A stretch of 64,000 bases of DNA from Congregibacter litoralis KT71 (GCF_000153125.2 NZ_CM002299.1:2988928-3052927), one strand, 5' to 3'; positions 53,134 to 63,001 are shown, counted from the first letter of the stretch. The notes: generated from the letters alone by a model not told the origin. Numbers and translations are program-made.

Positions 53134-54443
53134 GGTTCATCGCGCCTTTCCGGGAAAAGCGGATTTAATCTTGAGGAAGAAGTAATCGCTATCACGATAT
53201 CCGTAGGCCATTCGTTTGATGACCTTGATGCGGTTATTCACACCTTCCAGCACGCTCGTGTTTAGCGGGTAAACAGCACTGGCAATAATGCCCTCGGCAT
53301 ACGGTTTCAGGTTCTTTGCAAAGCGCCTGAGCGGCTCAATCCCACTTGCCAGAGCCTGGTTGTACCAATGCGTCCAACGCCACCGAGCGGCTCTTTCGTT
53401 CTTGGCATACCAAAGCTGCTTTAGCTGGCTCTTCATCAAATATGTGATCATCAAGGGTCGGTTAATCGCCAGGAGCTCGTTGAGATCCGCCGCCTGCCGT
53501 TCATCTAGATTCTCCGGGTTGCGCAGTAGTAGCCATCTAGATTGCTTCACCGCTCGACGAGCCGGCTTGTCCTGCCGTAACGCATTCGCCTGATCGACTC
53601 GCACACGATCAATGACTTCACGGCCGAACTTGGCCATCACGTGGAAGAGGTCGTAGACCACGCGCGCCTGCGGACAGTGCGCCTGCACTTCTAGATCCAT
53701 GGCGGTATTTTGGTCCATCGCAACGGCTTCGATGTGCTGGCAATGCTCACCCAGCCAGACAAAGAAGGGCCTGACCGCTTCGCGAGAATGGCCTTCGCCG
53801 ACCCACAGTACTTGCCGCCGTTCGGCGTCCATCACAACACTGGCGTAACGATGCCCCTTGAATAACGCGAACTCGTCCATCACCAGATAACGCACACGGC
53901 TCAGGTCTGGGGCCGTCAACTCGCGTCCCAGTCGTGCTTTATCAATCGCCTTAAGCGTATGCCAATGCAGACCTGTGAGCTCGGTGACATGCTTGATCGG
54001 CAGCAGTCGTAGCAGCACCTCCGCGTGAAGACGCATGCGCTCCGTCATGCGAGCACGGGGCGCTAACCAGGAAAGCCGTTCGCGGCCCACACCACAGCGC
54101 CGGCAGCGCACGCGCCTGACAGGCACATCTAACCATACGCGATAGTCGAACAGATCGCGGTCTCTCACCCGTCGATACTGCGTATCGTGAACCTTTGGAC
54201 ACAAGGCCCCGCACTGCGCGCACGCCGGAGCTTGCGCTGGATCGGGAGCGAGATGGATAACACAAGTGCTGGAGCCCAGAGTCTTCGAGGAGATAGGAAC
54301 AAACCCTTCCCAGGCGAGGCCAGGAAACGTAGCATCAAGCATGGCGGCGGTCCTTCGGTCGGCTGTTTGGTTGCACTTACAACCTAAACCGATTGGCTGT
54401 CCGCCTCTACTACTTGCTATATCCCGCTAATACGCGATGAACC
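53134..54443 (-). mobile_element. ISL3-family insertion sequence in a T8 target
   Basis: 1310 bp. The ends are inverted copies of GGTTCATCGCG (53134-53144 and 54433-54443) with further scattered matches inside. The target duplication is 8 bp of T (53126-53133 and 54444-54451), the duplication length of the ISL3 family. It lies 43 bp upstream of the DUF1592 start and reads in the same direction, so transposase transcription could run into the cluster. Confidence 0.92.
53137..54342 (-). CDS. ISL3-family transposase
   Basis: 401 aa, full length for the family. An N-terminal zinc-finger-like region (CAQCGALCPKVHD, then RRVRCRRCGVGRERL) precedes a helix-turn-helix and the DDE-type core: VRYLVMDEFALFKGH, EAVAMDQNTAMDLEV and a late Glu in TSVLEGVNNRIKVIKRM. 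The stop codon lies 3 bp from the IS end, so there is no terminator between it and the operon downstream. Confidence 0.93.
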   Translation of the reverse strand: MLDATFPGLAWEGFVPISSKTLGSSTCVIHLAPDPAQAPACAQCGALCPKVHDTQYRRVRDRDLFDYRVWLDVPVRRVRCRRCGVGRERLSWLAPRARMTERMRLHAEVLLRLLPIKHVTELTGLHWHTLKAIDKARLGRELTAPDLSRVRYLVMDEFALFKGHRYASVVMDAERRQVLWVGEGHSREAVRPFFVWLGEHCQHIEAVAMDQNTAMDLEVQAHCPQARVVYDLFHVMAKFGREVIDRVRVDQANALRQDKPARRAVKQSRWLLLRNPENLDERQAADLNELLAINRPLMITYLMKSQLKQLWYAKNERAARWRWTHWYNQALASGIEPLRRFAKNLKPYAEGIIASAVYPLNTSVLEGVNNRIKVIKRMAYGYRDSDYFFLKIKSAFPGKAR

Positions 54444-54623
54444 TTTTTTTTGCCGGAACCTTCGCCAGTAAAACTCGCCGACGGCAGGCGTCCGACTTGC
54501 CTGTGTTTATAACGTGTCCACATAATACTACGCAACTCACCCTGGCACATCCCGCGCCGGCCCATACCCTCGGCCACTCACGCCCGCAACGTTAAAGATC
54601 TCACGCTATTTTCACCCCGGAAG

Positions 54624-56108
54624 TTGGTTACACTTTGCGACGCATTAAACCCCTATCAACAGTACGCAGACAGGAACCTAAGCATCGTCACCAGACTCAA
54701 ACAGCCGTGCTTCCTTTGCGCGCTTTTGGCACTTTTGACCCTCAGCGCCTGCGGTGGCGGCGGGGGTGGTGCCGGTAGCGACGGAGAAAGCGGCAGCAAT
54801 AACCCTGAGACCGTGCCACCGACGGTAACCCAAAGCTGTGGCGTAGAGTCCCAAAAGGATTTTGTGCTCTCCGTCGCCCGGGACTGGTATCTCTGGTACG
54901 ACGAGCTGGCGAGCGTATCCCAGTCCGAATTTGCCAGCGCCGGCGAGTATCTGAACGCCCTGACAGCACCCCTGGCAGAAGACTTTCGCGATCCCGGTTT
55001 TTCGTACCTCACCACGGTGGCGGAGGACGAGGCTAACTTTAGCAGCGGTGCCTTTGTGGGCTTTGGTTTTCGCTTTGCCATTAATGATGCAGGGCAGTAC
55101 CTCGTCAGTGATGCTTTTGAGGGTGCGCCTGCGGCCGAGGCAGGATTCGTCCGCGGTGCTGAGTTCCTCGCCGTGGATGCCGGCGATGGTTTCGTCACTT
55201 TGCGGGAATTTGAAGATCAGGGAGCGGGCCTGGACGACATATTCGGCGGCTCTGTTGCGGGTTTGGAACGCAGCTTCCGACTGCGAATTGACGGCAGTAT
55301 TGTTGAAGTCACCGCAGCTAAACGGGAGCTGGATGTGCCGCCCCTCGCCACGGCACCGCGCATCCTTGAGCGACCCGGCCTACCGCCCGTTGCCTATCTG
55401 CATTTGCGCAGCTTTACCCTGTCTGCAGAACCCGCCCTCGATGAGGCGTTTACGGCCATCAGCAACCAGGGAATCACCGACTTTATTGTGGACCTTCGCT
55501 ACAACAGCGGTGGACTCGTGAATGTGGCAGCCCGATTTATGGATCTCCTGGGCGGTGAGATCGCAAACGGCGAAATCGCTTTCAGTATCAGCCACAACGA
55601 CAAACGCACCGCAGAAAACGAAAGCTTCGCGTTTAACGCTCGGCCTCCGTCAGCCGCCCCCCTGCGCATCGCGTTTATCACCAGTGAGACCACAGCGTCC
55701 GCCAGCGAGTTGCTGATCAACAGCCTGGAACCTTACGTAGAAGTCGTGCTCATCGGCAGCGATACCTCGGGCAAGGCCGTCGGTCAGTACGCCTTTGATC
55801 AGCGGGGCTGCGATACACGCCTGCGTCTTGTGTCCTTTGAAAGCGTCAATGGGGAGGGTTTTGGGGGGTTTTATACCGGCCTCGTGGATACGGGACGTTT
55901 TACCCTCTGCGCGGTGGAAGACCCATTCACCGGCGCTTTTGGCACCACCGAAGACGCGCTTACGGAGGGTGCCCTCGCCTGGCTCAACGAAGGCAGTTGC
56001 CCCGCGAGCGTCGGAATCAGTTCTGCCGGAAGGCGGACCTTGCGCCGGGGCTCATCCCCGATTGGCGCAGAAGATCGACCGGACCGACGTTCCACCTGGT
56101 TACAGTAA
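54624..56108 (+). CDS. S41 family (C-terminal processing) peptidase, lipoprotein
   Basis: 494 aa from a TTG at 54624; no ATG or GTG start fits before the signal, so the start is uncertain. The lipobox is in ALLALLTLSACGGGGGG. A PDZ-like region (GRSFRLRIDGSIVEVTAAKRE; here GLERSFRLRIDG) precedes the S41 core: DFIVDLRYNSGG, then FITSETTASASELLI with the nucleophile Ser and IGSDTSGKAVGQ with the general-base Lys. It cleaves periplasmic substrates at hydrophobic C-termini. It is divergent from the DUF1592 cluster and the ISL3 element lies between them. Confidence 0.88.
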   Translation: MVTLCDALNPYQQYADRNLSIVTRLKQPCFLCALLALLTLSACGGGGGGAGSDGESGSNNPETVPPTVTQSCGVESQKDFVLSVARDWYLWYDELASVSQSEFASAGEYLNALTAPLAEDFRDPGFSYLTTVAEDEANFSSGAFVGFGFRFAINDAGQYLVSDAFEGAPAAEAGFVRGAEFLAVDAGDGFVTLREFEDQGAGLDDIFGGSVAGLERSFRLRIDGSIVEVTAAKRELDVPPLATAPRILERPGLPPVAYLHLRSFTLSAEPALDEAFTAISNQGITDFIVDLRYNSGGLVNVAARFMDLLGGEIANGEIAFSISHNDKRTAENESFAFNARPPSAAPLRIAFITSETTASASELLINSLEPYVEVVLIGSDTSGKAVGQYAFDQRGCDTRLRLVSFESVNGEGFGGFYTGLVDTGRFTLCAVEDPFTGAFGTTEDALTEGALAWLNEGSCPASVGISSAGRRTLRRGSSPIGAEDRPDRRSTWLQ

Positions 56109-56222
56109 GAACTGCAGTAACAACTGCAGTAACAGAGCCATAAAAAGCATGCTGGTGATATTCGCCCGCACCCTGTAGTTTCTACCCCTGAGTTTTAAGG
56201 GCGTTTCTTCGAGAGGATATCT

Positions 56223-57680
56223 ATGAACAGCGGCACCATTAAAAACAACGGCATTAGGAATGGTTTTATGGGGGCCGTGTTTAAGCACAAAATCAAACTA
56301 TCCGCAGCGCTGCTTTTAGCCGGTCTTTCGAGTGCTGGGCATAGCCAGGACATTCAGAGCGAGCATGCGCAAAAGACCCTGGACATCTACCGGACCATCG
56401 TCGAAGTCGACACCTCCAAGACCAAGGGCAATACCCTCGGCGTCGCGCAGTATCTTGCGGATGAGCTTTTAGCCGCGGGTTTTGCAGACGACGATGTCCG
56501 CGTCATCCCCAAGGATGATTTCGGTATTCTCATCGCCACCTATCGTGGGGATGGCAGCGCCGGCAAAAAGCCCATCCTCCTCCTGGGTCATATGGATGTG
56601 GTGGAGGCTCTGGAAAAGGACTGGGTACGCCCTCCCTTCAAGCTCACCCGGGATGACGTCAATTTTTACGCCCGGGGCACCATCGATAACAAGTTTGGCG
56701 TCGCACAACTCACGGGCACTATGATTCGGCTTAAAAAAGAGGGCTTTGTCCCCGACCGGGATCTCATCCTGGCGTTTTCCGGCGATGAAGAAAGCGGCAT
56801 GCTCACCACGCGCATGATGGCCTACGAGATGCCGGAACTCGTGGAAGCGGAATTCGCACTCAACTCCGATTCCGGCGGCGGCAGTCTCACGGCCGATGGT
56901 CGGGCCATTGACTACAGCCTCCAGGCAGCGGAAAAAACCTTTGCCACCTGGGAAATCACCGTACGCAATCCCGGAGGGCACAGCAGCCGGCCCCGGGATG
57001 ACAACGCCATCTACGAACTTGCCAGCGGTATCAAGGCCATCGAGGCCCACCGGTTCCCCGTGATGTGGAGCGAGATGACGCTCTCCTATTTTCAGCAGGT
57101 AGGCGAAAAACTGGGAGGCGAGCTTGGCGATGCCATGGTGCGCTTTGCCTACGACCCCGAAGACGAAGAGGCGGCAGCGCGATTGCGCACCGAGCCCTCC
57201 TACGTAGGCACAACCCGAACCACCTGTGTGGTCACCATGCTTGAAGCGGGTCACGCGGAGAACGCCCTACCCCAGTCGGCGACCGCTACCGTCAATTGCC
57301 GAATCTTCCCCGGTGTTGCCGTGGCGGACATCGAAGCTGAACTCCGGGCCGTCGTGGATAATCCCGAGGCAGAGTTCAAGCTTCTGGGAGATCCCACGGA
57401 GAGCCCCATTTCGGAAATCCGCGCAGATGTGCTGTCCGCGGTAAGCAAGGCGGTGCACAGTCGCTATCCGGGACTCGATCTCATTGCCTATATGTCCTCC
57501 GGCGGCACTGACGGCATGCATTTTCGCAAAGCGGGTGTTCCCACCTTTGGCGTGGGTGGTATTTTCATGAATCCCGATGAGAAGTTCGCTCACGGACTTA
57601 ACGAGCGCGTGCCCATCAAAGCGTTCTACGATGCCCTGGATCACTGGTCGATCATCATCCGGGATCTGACAGGAAAATAA
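56223..57680 (+). CDS. M20 family metallopeptidase, exported
   Basis: 485 aa, with GAGAGGA before the ATG. A signal peptide lies at about 20-42 (IKLSAALLLAGLSSAGHSQ). The M20 dinuclear-zinc motifs are clear: LLLGHMDVVEA (His ligand and catalytic Asp), FSGDEESGM (general-base Glu and ligand) and the C-terminal SGGTDGMHF, plus the lid-domain RNPGGHSSRPRDDNAIY. It hydrolyses dipeptides or N-acyl amino acids in the periplasm. It follows the S41 gene by 114 bp on the same strand, so the two peptidases may be coexpressed. Confidence 0.92.
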   Translation: MNSGTIKNNGIRNGFMGAVFKHKIKLSAALLLAGLSSAGHSQDIQSEHAQKTLDIYRTIVEVDTSKTKGNTLGVAQYLADELLAAGFADDDVRVIPKDDFGILIATYRGDGSAGKKPILLLGHMDVVEALEKDWVRPPFKLTRDDVNFYARGTIDNKFGVAQLTGTMIRLKKEGFVPDRDLILAFSGDEESGMLTTRMMAYEMPELVEAEFALNSDSGGGSLTADGRAIDYSLQAAEKTFATWEITVRNPGGHSSRPRDDNAIYELASGIKAIEAHRFPVMWSEMTLSYFQQVGEKLGGELGDAMVRFAYDPEDEEAAARLRTEPSYVGTTRTTCVVTMLEAGHAENALPQSATATVNCRIFPGVAVADIEAELRAVVDNPEAEFKLLGDPTESPISEIRADVLSAVSKAVHSRYPGLDLIAYMSSGGTDGMHFRKAGVPTFGVGGIFMNPDEKFAHGLNERVPIKAFYDALDHWSIIIRDLTGK

Positions 57681-57795
57681 GGCGATTTAGGAAAGACACT
57701 CTATGGCGCTTTGCCCCTGATCCACAGGCTTTGTAACAGCGTCGTAGAGTGGTAATTTTAGCGCTACGAGAGGTCCTGAAGGTGGTACGCCGAGT

Positions 57796-58290
57796 ATGGA
57801 GACTCCTGACACACCCGCCAACGAATTCGAACGTCTTTTTGCGCTCCACCGAGCGCATCTTCTGGACACAGCGCCGGACAGGCGCTTCGACGACATCACA
57901 GATCGCGCCCAGCGCAGTTTTGCCGTGCAAACGGTGCTGGTAAGCCTGGTCGATGAGAATCGCCAGTGGTTTTTGTCACGCCAGGGCCTGGAAGCCACGG
58001 AGACCGAACGATGTATCTCCTTTTGCGGGCACGCGATTCTTAGCGATGAAATGCTTCTGGTTCCTGACACCCACAGGGACCCGCGCTTCCGTGACAACCC
58101 TCTGGTCACGGGCGACCCTTTTATTCGCTTTTACGCCGGCCAGCCCGTTCGCGAGCCCACGGGGTTCCGCGTCGGCACGCTGTGCCTCATTGATCCCAAG
58201 CCGCGCACGCTGTCATCGCAGGAACAGGAACTGCTGGCTTCCCTGGCCGCTGAGGTGGAGAGTGTGATCGCGCTGCGGCAGCAGGAATAG
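57796..58290 (+). CDS. Stand-alone GAF domain protein
   Basis: 164 aa, all of it one GAF domain: FDDITDRAQRSFAVQTVLVSLVDENRQWFLSRQGL, then ETERCISFCGHAILSDEMLLVPDTHRD and GFRVGTLCLIDPKPRTLS. The SFCGHAIL motif is typical of the subclass often fused to GGDEF or histidine-kinase domains. Here it is alone and ends in a helix (LLASLAAEVESVIALRQQ) that may join it to an unknown partner. Small-molecule sensing is inferred from the fold. Confidence 0.88.
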   Translation: METPDTPANEFERLFALHRAHLLDTAPDRRFDDITDRAQRSFAVQTVLVSLVDENRQWFLSRQGLEATETERCISFCGHAILSDEMLLVPDTHRDPRFRDNPLVTGDPFIRFYAGQPVREPTGFRVGTLCLIDPKPRTLSSQEQELLASLAAEVESVIALRQQE

Positions 58291-58305
58291 CGGGGCGTCG
58301 GGAGT

Positions 58306-59226
58306 TCAGCCCGCTCCCGGGCGTATCGGTGGTCTCTTGCGTGATGTGTGCAGAGCATCCACGCTAAAGACGATAACCGCCGCCCAGATCAAGGCAAAAC
58401 AGATCATGCGCGGCGTCGTAAACGGCTCTCCGAAATACATGGCAATAAAAAACTGCATCGTCGGTGCAAGAAACTGCATAAAGCCGACGGTGGTGAGCGT
58501 CAGTCGGCGTGCGGCAACGGCAAAGAACAGCAGGGGAAATACCGTGATCGGCCCCGACAGGAGCAACAGCATGTTTGTGGAGCCATCGGCGGCGGCAAAT
58601 TCTGCCCGGTGGCTCAACATCAGCCATAGCAAGCCCGCCCCGGCCAGGGGGAACAACAGTGCAGTCTCAGCAAATAGACCCGGCATCGCCGCAATGGCGA
58701 CGCGTTTGCGGATAATGCCATAGGCGGTAAAAAGTGCCGCAAGGGATAGAGACACCCAGGGAAGACCACTCCCCTGTACGGACAACACCAGCACACCAAT
58801 AGTGGCAAGGGCCACGGCCAGCAACTGCGCCCGTCGCAATCGCTCACCAAAAAACAGTACCCCTACGGCCACGTACATCAGCGGGTTAATGTAATAGCCA
58901 AGGCTGGCCTCAAAGATGCGCTCGTTAACAACCCCCCAGATGTAGACGAACCAGTTGCCCGAGATACACAGGGCAGAGAGTGCCAGCCAGGCAATCACTC
59001 GCGGATCCCGGAACGCGTTCGCAACGTCGGTCCACTGCCTGCGCAGGGTGATGATCAGGGCGCCGAAAGGCACGGCCCAGACGATGCGATGCAGGAGTAT
59101 CTCTGTGGGTGTGACTGTTTCGAGGAGTTTGAAGTAGATGGGGAAAACGCCCCACAGGCCATAGGCGGCCAGACCAAAAAAAATTCCGCTGCGGAGCTCC
59201 GCCGCCTGCTGCTCTTCGGGCTTCAC
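58306..59226 (-). CDS. rarD: EamA family transporter RarD
   Basis: 306 aa with ten hydrophobic segments in two EamA repeats. The N-terminal GIFFGLAAYGLWGVFPIYFKLLE and PTEILLHRIVWAVPFGALII are characteristic of RarD, with the internal SVQGSGLPWVSLSLAALFTAYGIIRKR. RarD proteins are inner-membrane DMT-superfamily transporters linked to chloramphenicol sensitivity in some hosts; the natural substrate is unclear. Its 3' end is convergent with the GAF gene. Confidence 0.9.
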   Translation of the reverse strand: MKPEEQQAAELRSGIFFGLAAYGLWGVFPIYFKLLETVTPTEILLHRIVWAVPFGALIITLRRQWTDVANAFRDPRVIAWLALSALCISGNWFVYIWGVVNERIFEASLGYYINPLMYVAVGVLFFGERLRRAQLLAVALATIGVLVLSVQGSGLPWVSLSLAALFTAYGIIRKRVAIAAMPGLFAETALLFPLAGAGLLWLMLSHRAEFAAADGSTNMLLLLSGPITVFPLLFFAVAARRLTLTTVGFMQFLAPTMQFFIAMYFGEPFTTPRMICFALIWAAVIVFSVDALHTSRKRPPIRPGAG

Positions 59227-59490
59227 CTTGGGTGGGATTCTGCAGGCTTGAGAATACTCATCGTTTCTTTACTCGCTTGAGTTCGTAGATGAGCAACGAT
59301 ATCAGAATAACGCTGCAGCCATGGGCGCACCTGGTGGTGTTCTCTCGGGCGACGCCGGGTGCGAAACTCCAACAGCCCAGCATTTACTAGGATGCAAGCG
59401 TACCCCTGTCGTAGGATGTCGCCAGGGATGTTGACTGAAGAGAACCACCGAACGCTGAGGTGTCAAACGAAGGGTCAAACCAGGTGCACA

Positions 59491-59955
59491 ATGAGGAATA
59501 AAACCATGACTAAACACTTGTTGTTCGGGATCCTGCTATCGCTGGTGATTCCTTTCGTAAACTCCGCGGAGGGTTTGCTCACGGAATCAAGCAACTATTC
59601 TGTTTCAGAGACCGTGGACCGGCTGGAAGCGTTATTGAAGGCCAAGGGCTTTCGCATCTTTGCCCGCGTTGATCACGGTGCCGGCGCCCAGAGCGTGGAC
59701 CTGGAACTACTTCCCACGGAGCTCCTGATCTTTGGTAAGCCCCAGGGCGGCACGCTGCTCATGCAGGCCCGGAGAACCGTGGGCATCGATCTCCCCCTGA
59801 AGTTTCTGGTCTGGGAAGACGATAAAGGCGAAGTGAGGATCGGGTGGAACGATACCGCCTGGATGGCGGAGCGCCATGACATCGACGAGGGTGTGCCGGT
59901 GTTAAAAAACGTTGCCAAAGCGTTGGAGAATTTTGCCCGGCAGGCCGGTCACTGA
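59491..59955 (+). CDS. DUF302 family exported protein
   Basis: 154 aa from ATG 59491 (an ATG at 59506 is the alternative). A signal peptide HLLFGILLSLVIPFVNSAE is followed by the DUF302 domain: ETVDRLEALLKAKGFRIFARVDHG, LLPTELLIFGKPQGGTLLMQ, DLPLKFLVWEDDKGEVRIGW and NDTAWMAERHDI. The family has an unknown function and often a small beta-alpha fold. The stop at 59953 is in the same frame as the next ORF, which stays open to 60333. Confidence 0.88.
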   Translation: MRNKTMTKHLLFGILLSLVIPFVNSAEGLLTESSNYSVSETVDRLEALLKAKGFRIFARVDHGAGAQSVDLELLPTELLIFGKPQGGTLLMQARRTVGIDLPLKFLVWEDDKGEVRIGWNDTAWMAERHDIDEGVPVLKNVAKALENFARQAGH

Positions 59956-60021
59956 GGCAACGTCCGGGGTCGACCTCTCGACGACGGGCGCTCTCCCCTG
60001 GCCCTGGCCCTATCACTGAGG

Positions 60022-60333
60022 GTGACGATCATCAGCTGCTCTTTTCGCAGATCAAAAAACCAGCCGCGCCCCGGTGACTTGCTGACGTTGAGCTTCCAGC
60101 CTCGGTACGGTGCCATCATGGGGTATCGAAGTCGCCGGGACTTGCTGGCAATTGCCATAAACCCGGTCTTTGCCGAGCGCCATGAGTTCAAGTTGACCGC
60201 GCTGGACAAAACCACCGCTTTTCCCGTCGAGGGTGTTGTTTACTATCCCGACCCAGGACTTTTGCTGGCGCTGATCCTGTTCAGTCCGGCATCTATCCTT
60301 GATTTGGTTTTCTGGCGCCGAAACGGTGCGTGA
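60022..60333 (+). CDS. Small hypothetical protein, same frame as the DUF302 gene
   Basis: 103 aa from a GTG at 60022, with GAGG directly adjacent and so poorly spaced; an ATG at 60118 begins at MGYRSRRDLLAIAINPVF. The segment YRSRRDLLAIAINPVFAERHEFKLTALDKTTAFPVE looks like a recurring small alpha/beta domain, but I cannot name the family. A C-terminal hydrophobic segment (LLLALILFSPASILDLVFW) suggests a membrane anchor. The frame is open from the DUF302 stop, so a readthrough product or an old fusion is possible. Confidence 0.55.
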   Translation: MTIISCSFRRSKNQPRPGDLLTLSFQPRYGAIMGYRSRRDLLAIAINPVFAERHEFKLTALDKTTAFPVEGVVYYPDPGLLLALILFSPASILDLVFWRRNGA

Positions 60334-60372
60334 ATACAGTCTTCTTATAAAAGTACTTTTAGGAGTTCTTTC

Positions 60373-61407
60373 ATGAAACGCTTACTCAGTATCGTTGCCA
60401 TTTCGGCGCTCGTCCTCGGCGGTCTGTTCTTTATTGCGGTCAAGACTGTCCCCGGCCAGAACTTTCTTCTGAACCGGGCGGCCACTGCCATCGCGGCGCA
60501 GCAGGACGTTACCGGAGAGGGCCTGCGCGTGTTTGTCTGCGGCAGTGCGGCGCCTATACCGACGCCGGGGCGTGCCCAGGCCTGCGTAGCGGTGCTGACA
60601 CCGGAGCATTTTTTCGTAATCGATGCCGGTGCCGGATCCGCCAACAACCTGGGGCTCGCCGGCCTACCCGTAGACCGACTGGATGGCGTGCTGCTGACGC
60701 ACTTTCACTCCGATCACATCGCCGACCTGCCGACCCTTAATGTGCAGGCCTGGGCCACGGGCCACGAAGGGCCCCTGAAGGTCTACGGCCCGCCGGGAGT
60801 ACAGCAGGTGGTTGATGGTTACAACATGGCTCTCGCCCAGGACCGTGTTTATCGCAGCGAACATCACGGCGTCAGCTTTATGCCGCCGGAATATGGCGTT
60901 ATGGAGCCCGTAGAGCATGCCAAAGAAGCAAGGCTCGAATTCGGCGAGCTGACCATCACGGCCTTCGAGGCCGATCACAGTCCCATAGATCCCGCAGTCA
61001 GCTATCGCTTTGACTATCAGGGTCGCTCCGTGGTCATCACTGGTGACACCATCGTGACGGATCGTTTACGAACCATGGTGGACGATGCAGACCTGCTCCT
61101 CACCGACGCCCTCTCCCTGCCTATCGTCGAAACCATCAAGAAAGGCGCTGAAGGAGGCGGACGCGATCGCCTGGCCCACATTCTTGGGGATATTCAGGAC
61201 TACCACGCCCACACGGAACACGTTATCGAACTGACAAAAAATACCGGGGTAAAAATGACGGCGCTCTATCACCTGGTACCGGGACCTCGAAACAAGGTCA
61301 TGGAGAATGTTTTCAAGCGCGGCTTTACCGACAACATGGTACTGACTCACGACGGCATGTGGTTTGAGTTACCCGCGGACTCAGACACCATCGACGTCGT
61401 TGACTGA
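60373..61407 (+). CDS. MBL-fold metallo-hydrolase, membrane-anchored
   Basis: 344 aa. An N-terminal hydrophobic segment (SIVAISALVLGGLFFIAVK) anchors or exports it. The metal motif H-F-H-S-D-H is at 110-115, followed by EADHSPIDPAVSYRF, VITGDTIVTDRL and a late His in TALYHLVPG. The RNase Z/arylsulfatase-like arrangement (FVCGSAAPIPTPGRAQACVAV at the start) is seen in exported phosphodiesterase-like members. GGAGTTCTTTC precedes the ATG. Substrate unknown. Confidence 0.88.
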   Translation: MKRLLSIVAISALVLGGLFFIAVKTVPGQNFLLNRAATAIAAQQDVTGEGLRVFVCGSAAPIPTPGRAQACVAVLTPEHFFVIDAGAGSANNLGLAGLPVDRLDGVLLTHFHSDHIADLPTLNVQAWATGHEGPLKVYGPPGVQQVVDGYNMALAQDRVYRSEHHGVSFMPPEYGVMEPVEHAKEARLEFGELTITAFEADHSPIDPAVSYRFDYQGRSVVITGDTIVTDRLRTMVDDADLLLTDALSLPIVETIKKGAEGGGRDRLAHILGDIQDYHAHTEHVIELTKNTGVKMTALYHLVPGPRNKVMENVFKRGFTDNMVLTHDGMWFELPADSDTIDVVD

Positions 61408-61599
61408 GGGAGAAGATTCTCAGGGCGGTGGAGAACGCAGCTCACCATACAACGGAGTCTCGTTAAAATCGCCAGCTTCGCACCCGCCCGACGATATGAC
61501 GCCCAGTCCTCACACTGTGGATCAGCCTACCGCGTCCGGGCATTTCCTGTGGCATTGCTGACAGGGAACCGTGTCCCGCGGCTGAGCTTAGCGCCAGGC

Positions 61600-62746
61600 C
61601 TACAACTGCTCCCTGACAAGGCGCGCCAGGTTTTCCCTTAGTTTGAGCGACGCCGGTCGCGCAGCCCAACGTTGGGGGTCGATTGCTTCAGCATGCTTGA
61701 GATCCGCATCAAAATGCCCGGCAAGGGTTTTGGCGAGCTCACGGGAGAGAATATTCACATTACACTCCTCGTCTTTTCCCAGAGACCGGTGATTAAAGTT
61801 CGCCGAGCCCGAACTCACAACCGCGCGATCGATAATCATGACCTTGAGATGAGGGAGCGTGCGGTTGTAGCGAAAGATTTTTACACCGGCATCCAGCAAG
61901 CACTCCACACTGGGGTAGCCGGCAAGCTGCGATAGCTGCGAGTCCGAATGCGCCCCGGGCAGCATAATCTGCACATCCACGCCGCGCTGCGCCGCATCCC
62001 TCAGGAGCCCAACCAGAGTAGCGTCGGGCACAAAGTACGGGGATGCGATGAGTATCTGCTCCTGGGCCACGCAGACCAGGGCACGCAGGAGGCTTGCCGC
62101 CTTGGTCCAGTCCACCGTCGAGTTGGACTTTACGACCTGCACAGCGAGTCCGTCATCCCAAGACCTGAACTGAGCTTTCGGGTGTTCGATTTCCCAGTCG
62201 CCGGCCTCGTTCCAGTTGTCGAGGAAGGCCGCATAGAGACCGGCCACAGCGGGCCCCTCGAGGGAAAAATGCGTTTCACGCCATTCCCCGGGGTTTTCTG
62301 CGTTGCCCGTCCACTCATCGGCAATGCCGACACCGCCCGTAAAGGCGACCTCATGATCGATGCAGAGGACCTTTCTGTGGGTGCGTTTGTCGATGCGCCA
62401 GGGGCGAAAGCTGCTCATGGGTCGAAACCAGCGCAGCTCTATGGGCGAATCCTCCAGCATCTTCAGGCAATCCCTGCATATATCCTTGGCGCCGAAGCAT
62501 CCAGCAAGACTCTTACGCGGACGCCCTCGCGGGCTTTCTGAGCCAAGGCGTCAGCAAACTCCCTGGCAATAGCCCCCGACCAGTAAACGTGTGTGAGAAT
62601 TCCAGATGCGATGAAGCCGCGCGGATCGCCGCCAGCATCGCGGGAAAGATCTCATCGCCATTTTTCAGCGGCACGACTCTGTTACCGTCAGTAAACGGTA
62701 CGCCAATGGCAAACTCCAGATGGGTTCGATAGTCGTCTAAGGTCAT
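61600..62746 (-). pseudogene. Frameshifted phospholipase D/cardiolipin-synthase-like gene
   Basis: The intact part (61600-62460) has two H-x-K-x4-D motifs, THRKVLCIDHEVAF and PHLKVMIIDRAVV followed by SANFNHRSLGKDEE, the pair needed for the PLD active site. The N-terminal part (MTLDDYRTHLEFAIGVPF, then NGDEIFPAMLAAIRAASSHLEF) is in a different frame to 62746. Reading both frames, the expected LTHVYWSGAIAREFADALAQ lies in a third, middle frame. One base appears to be missing near 62601 and another near 62498, so the gene has two -1 frameshifts. Either a decaying gene or two sequencing errors. Confidence 0.8.
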
Positions 62747-62967
62747 GGAAGGCGGTCGTCGAGGTCGGATACCGCAATTGTATTGAGGTTGACCGGCGCG
62801 AGGAACCGTAAATACCCATTTACTGGCGCGCCCGGCACGATTGACTCAAACAGCCCAGGGGCTGTTTTCGCCCTCCGGGCGGTGTCGCAAGCGACCCCGT
62901 CTAAAACGCTCCTATTCGTCGCGTTTTATCGAACGAGCACGTTCTTCGGCAGGAACACCCCGGATAC

Positions 62968-63001
62968 AAAAAAGCCCCACCCGATGGGTGAGGCTTTTTT
63001 G
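62968..63001. terminator. Bidirectional rho-independent terminator (unit 1)
   Basis: AAAAAAGCC..GATGGGTGAGGCTTTTTTG: a stem of about 12 bp flanked by A6 and T6, working in both directions. It lies after a tRNA-Arg 3' end on the minus strand, as expected for a tRNA transcript terminator. Confidence 0.85.
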
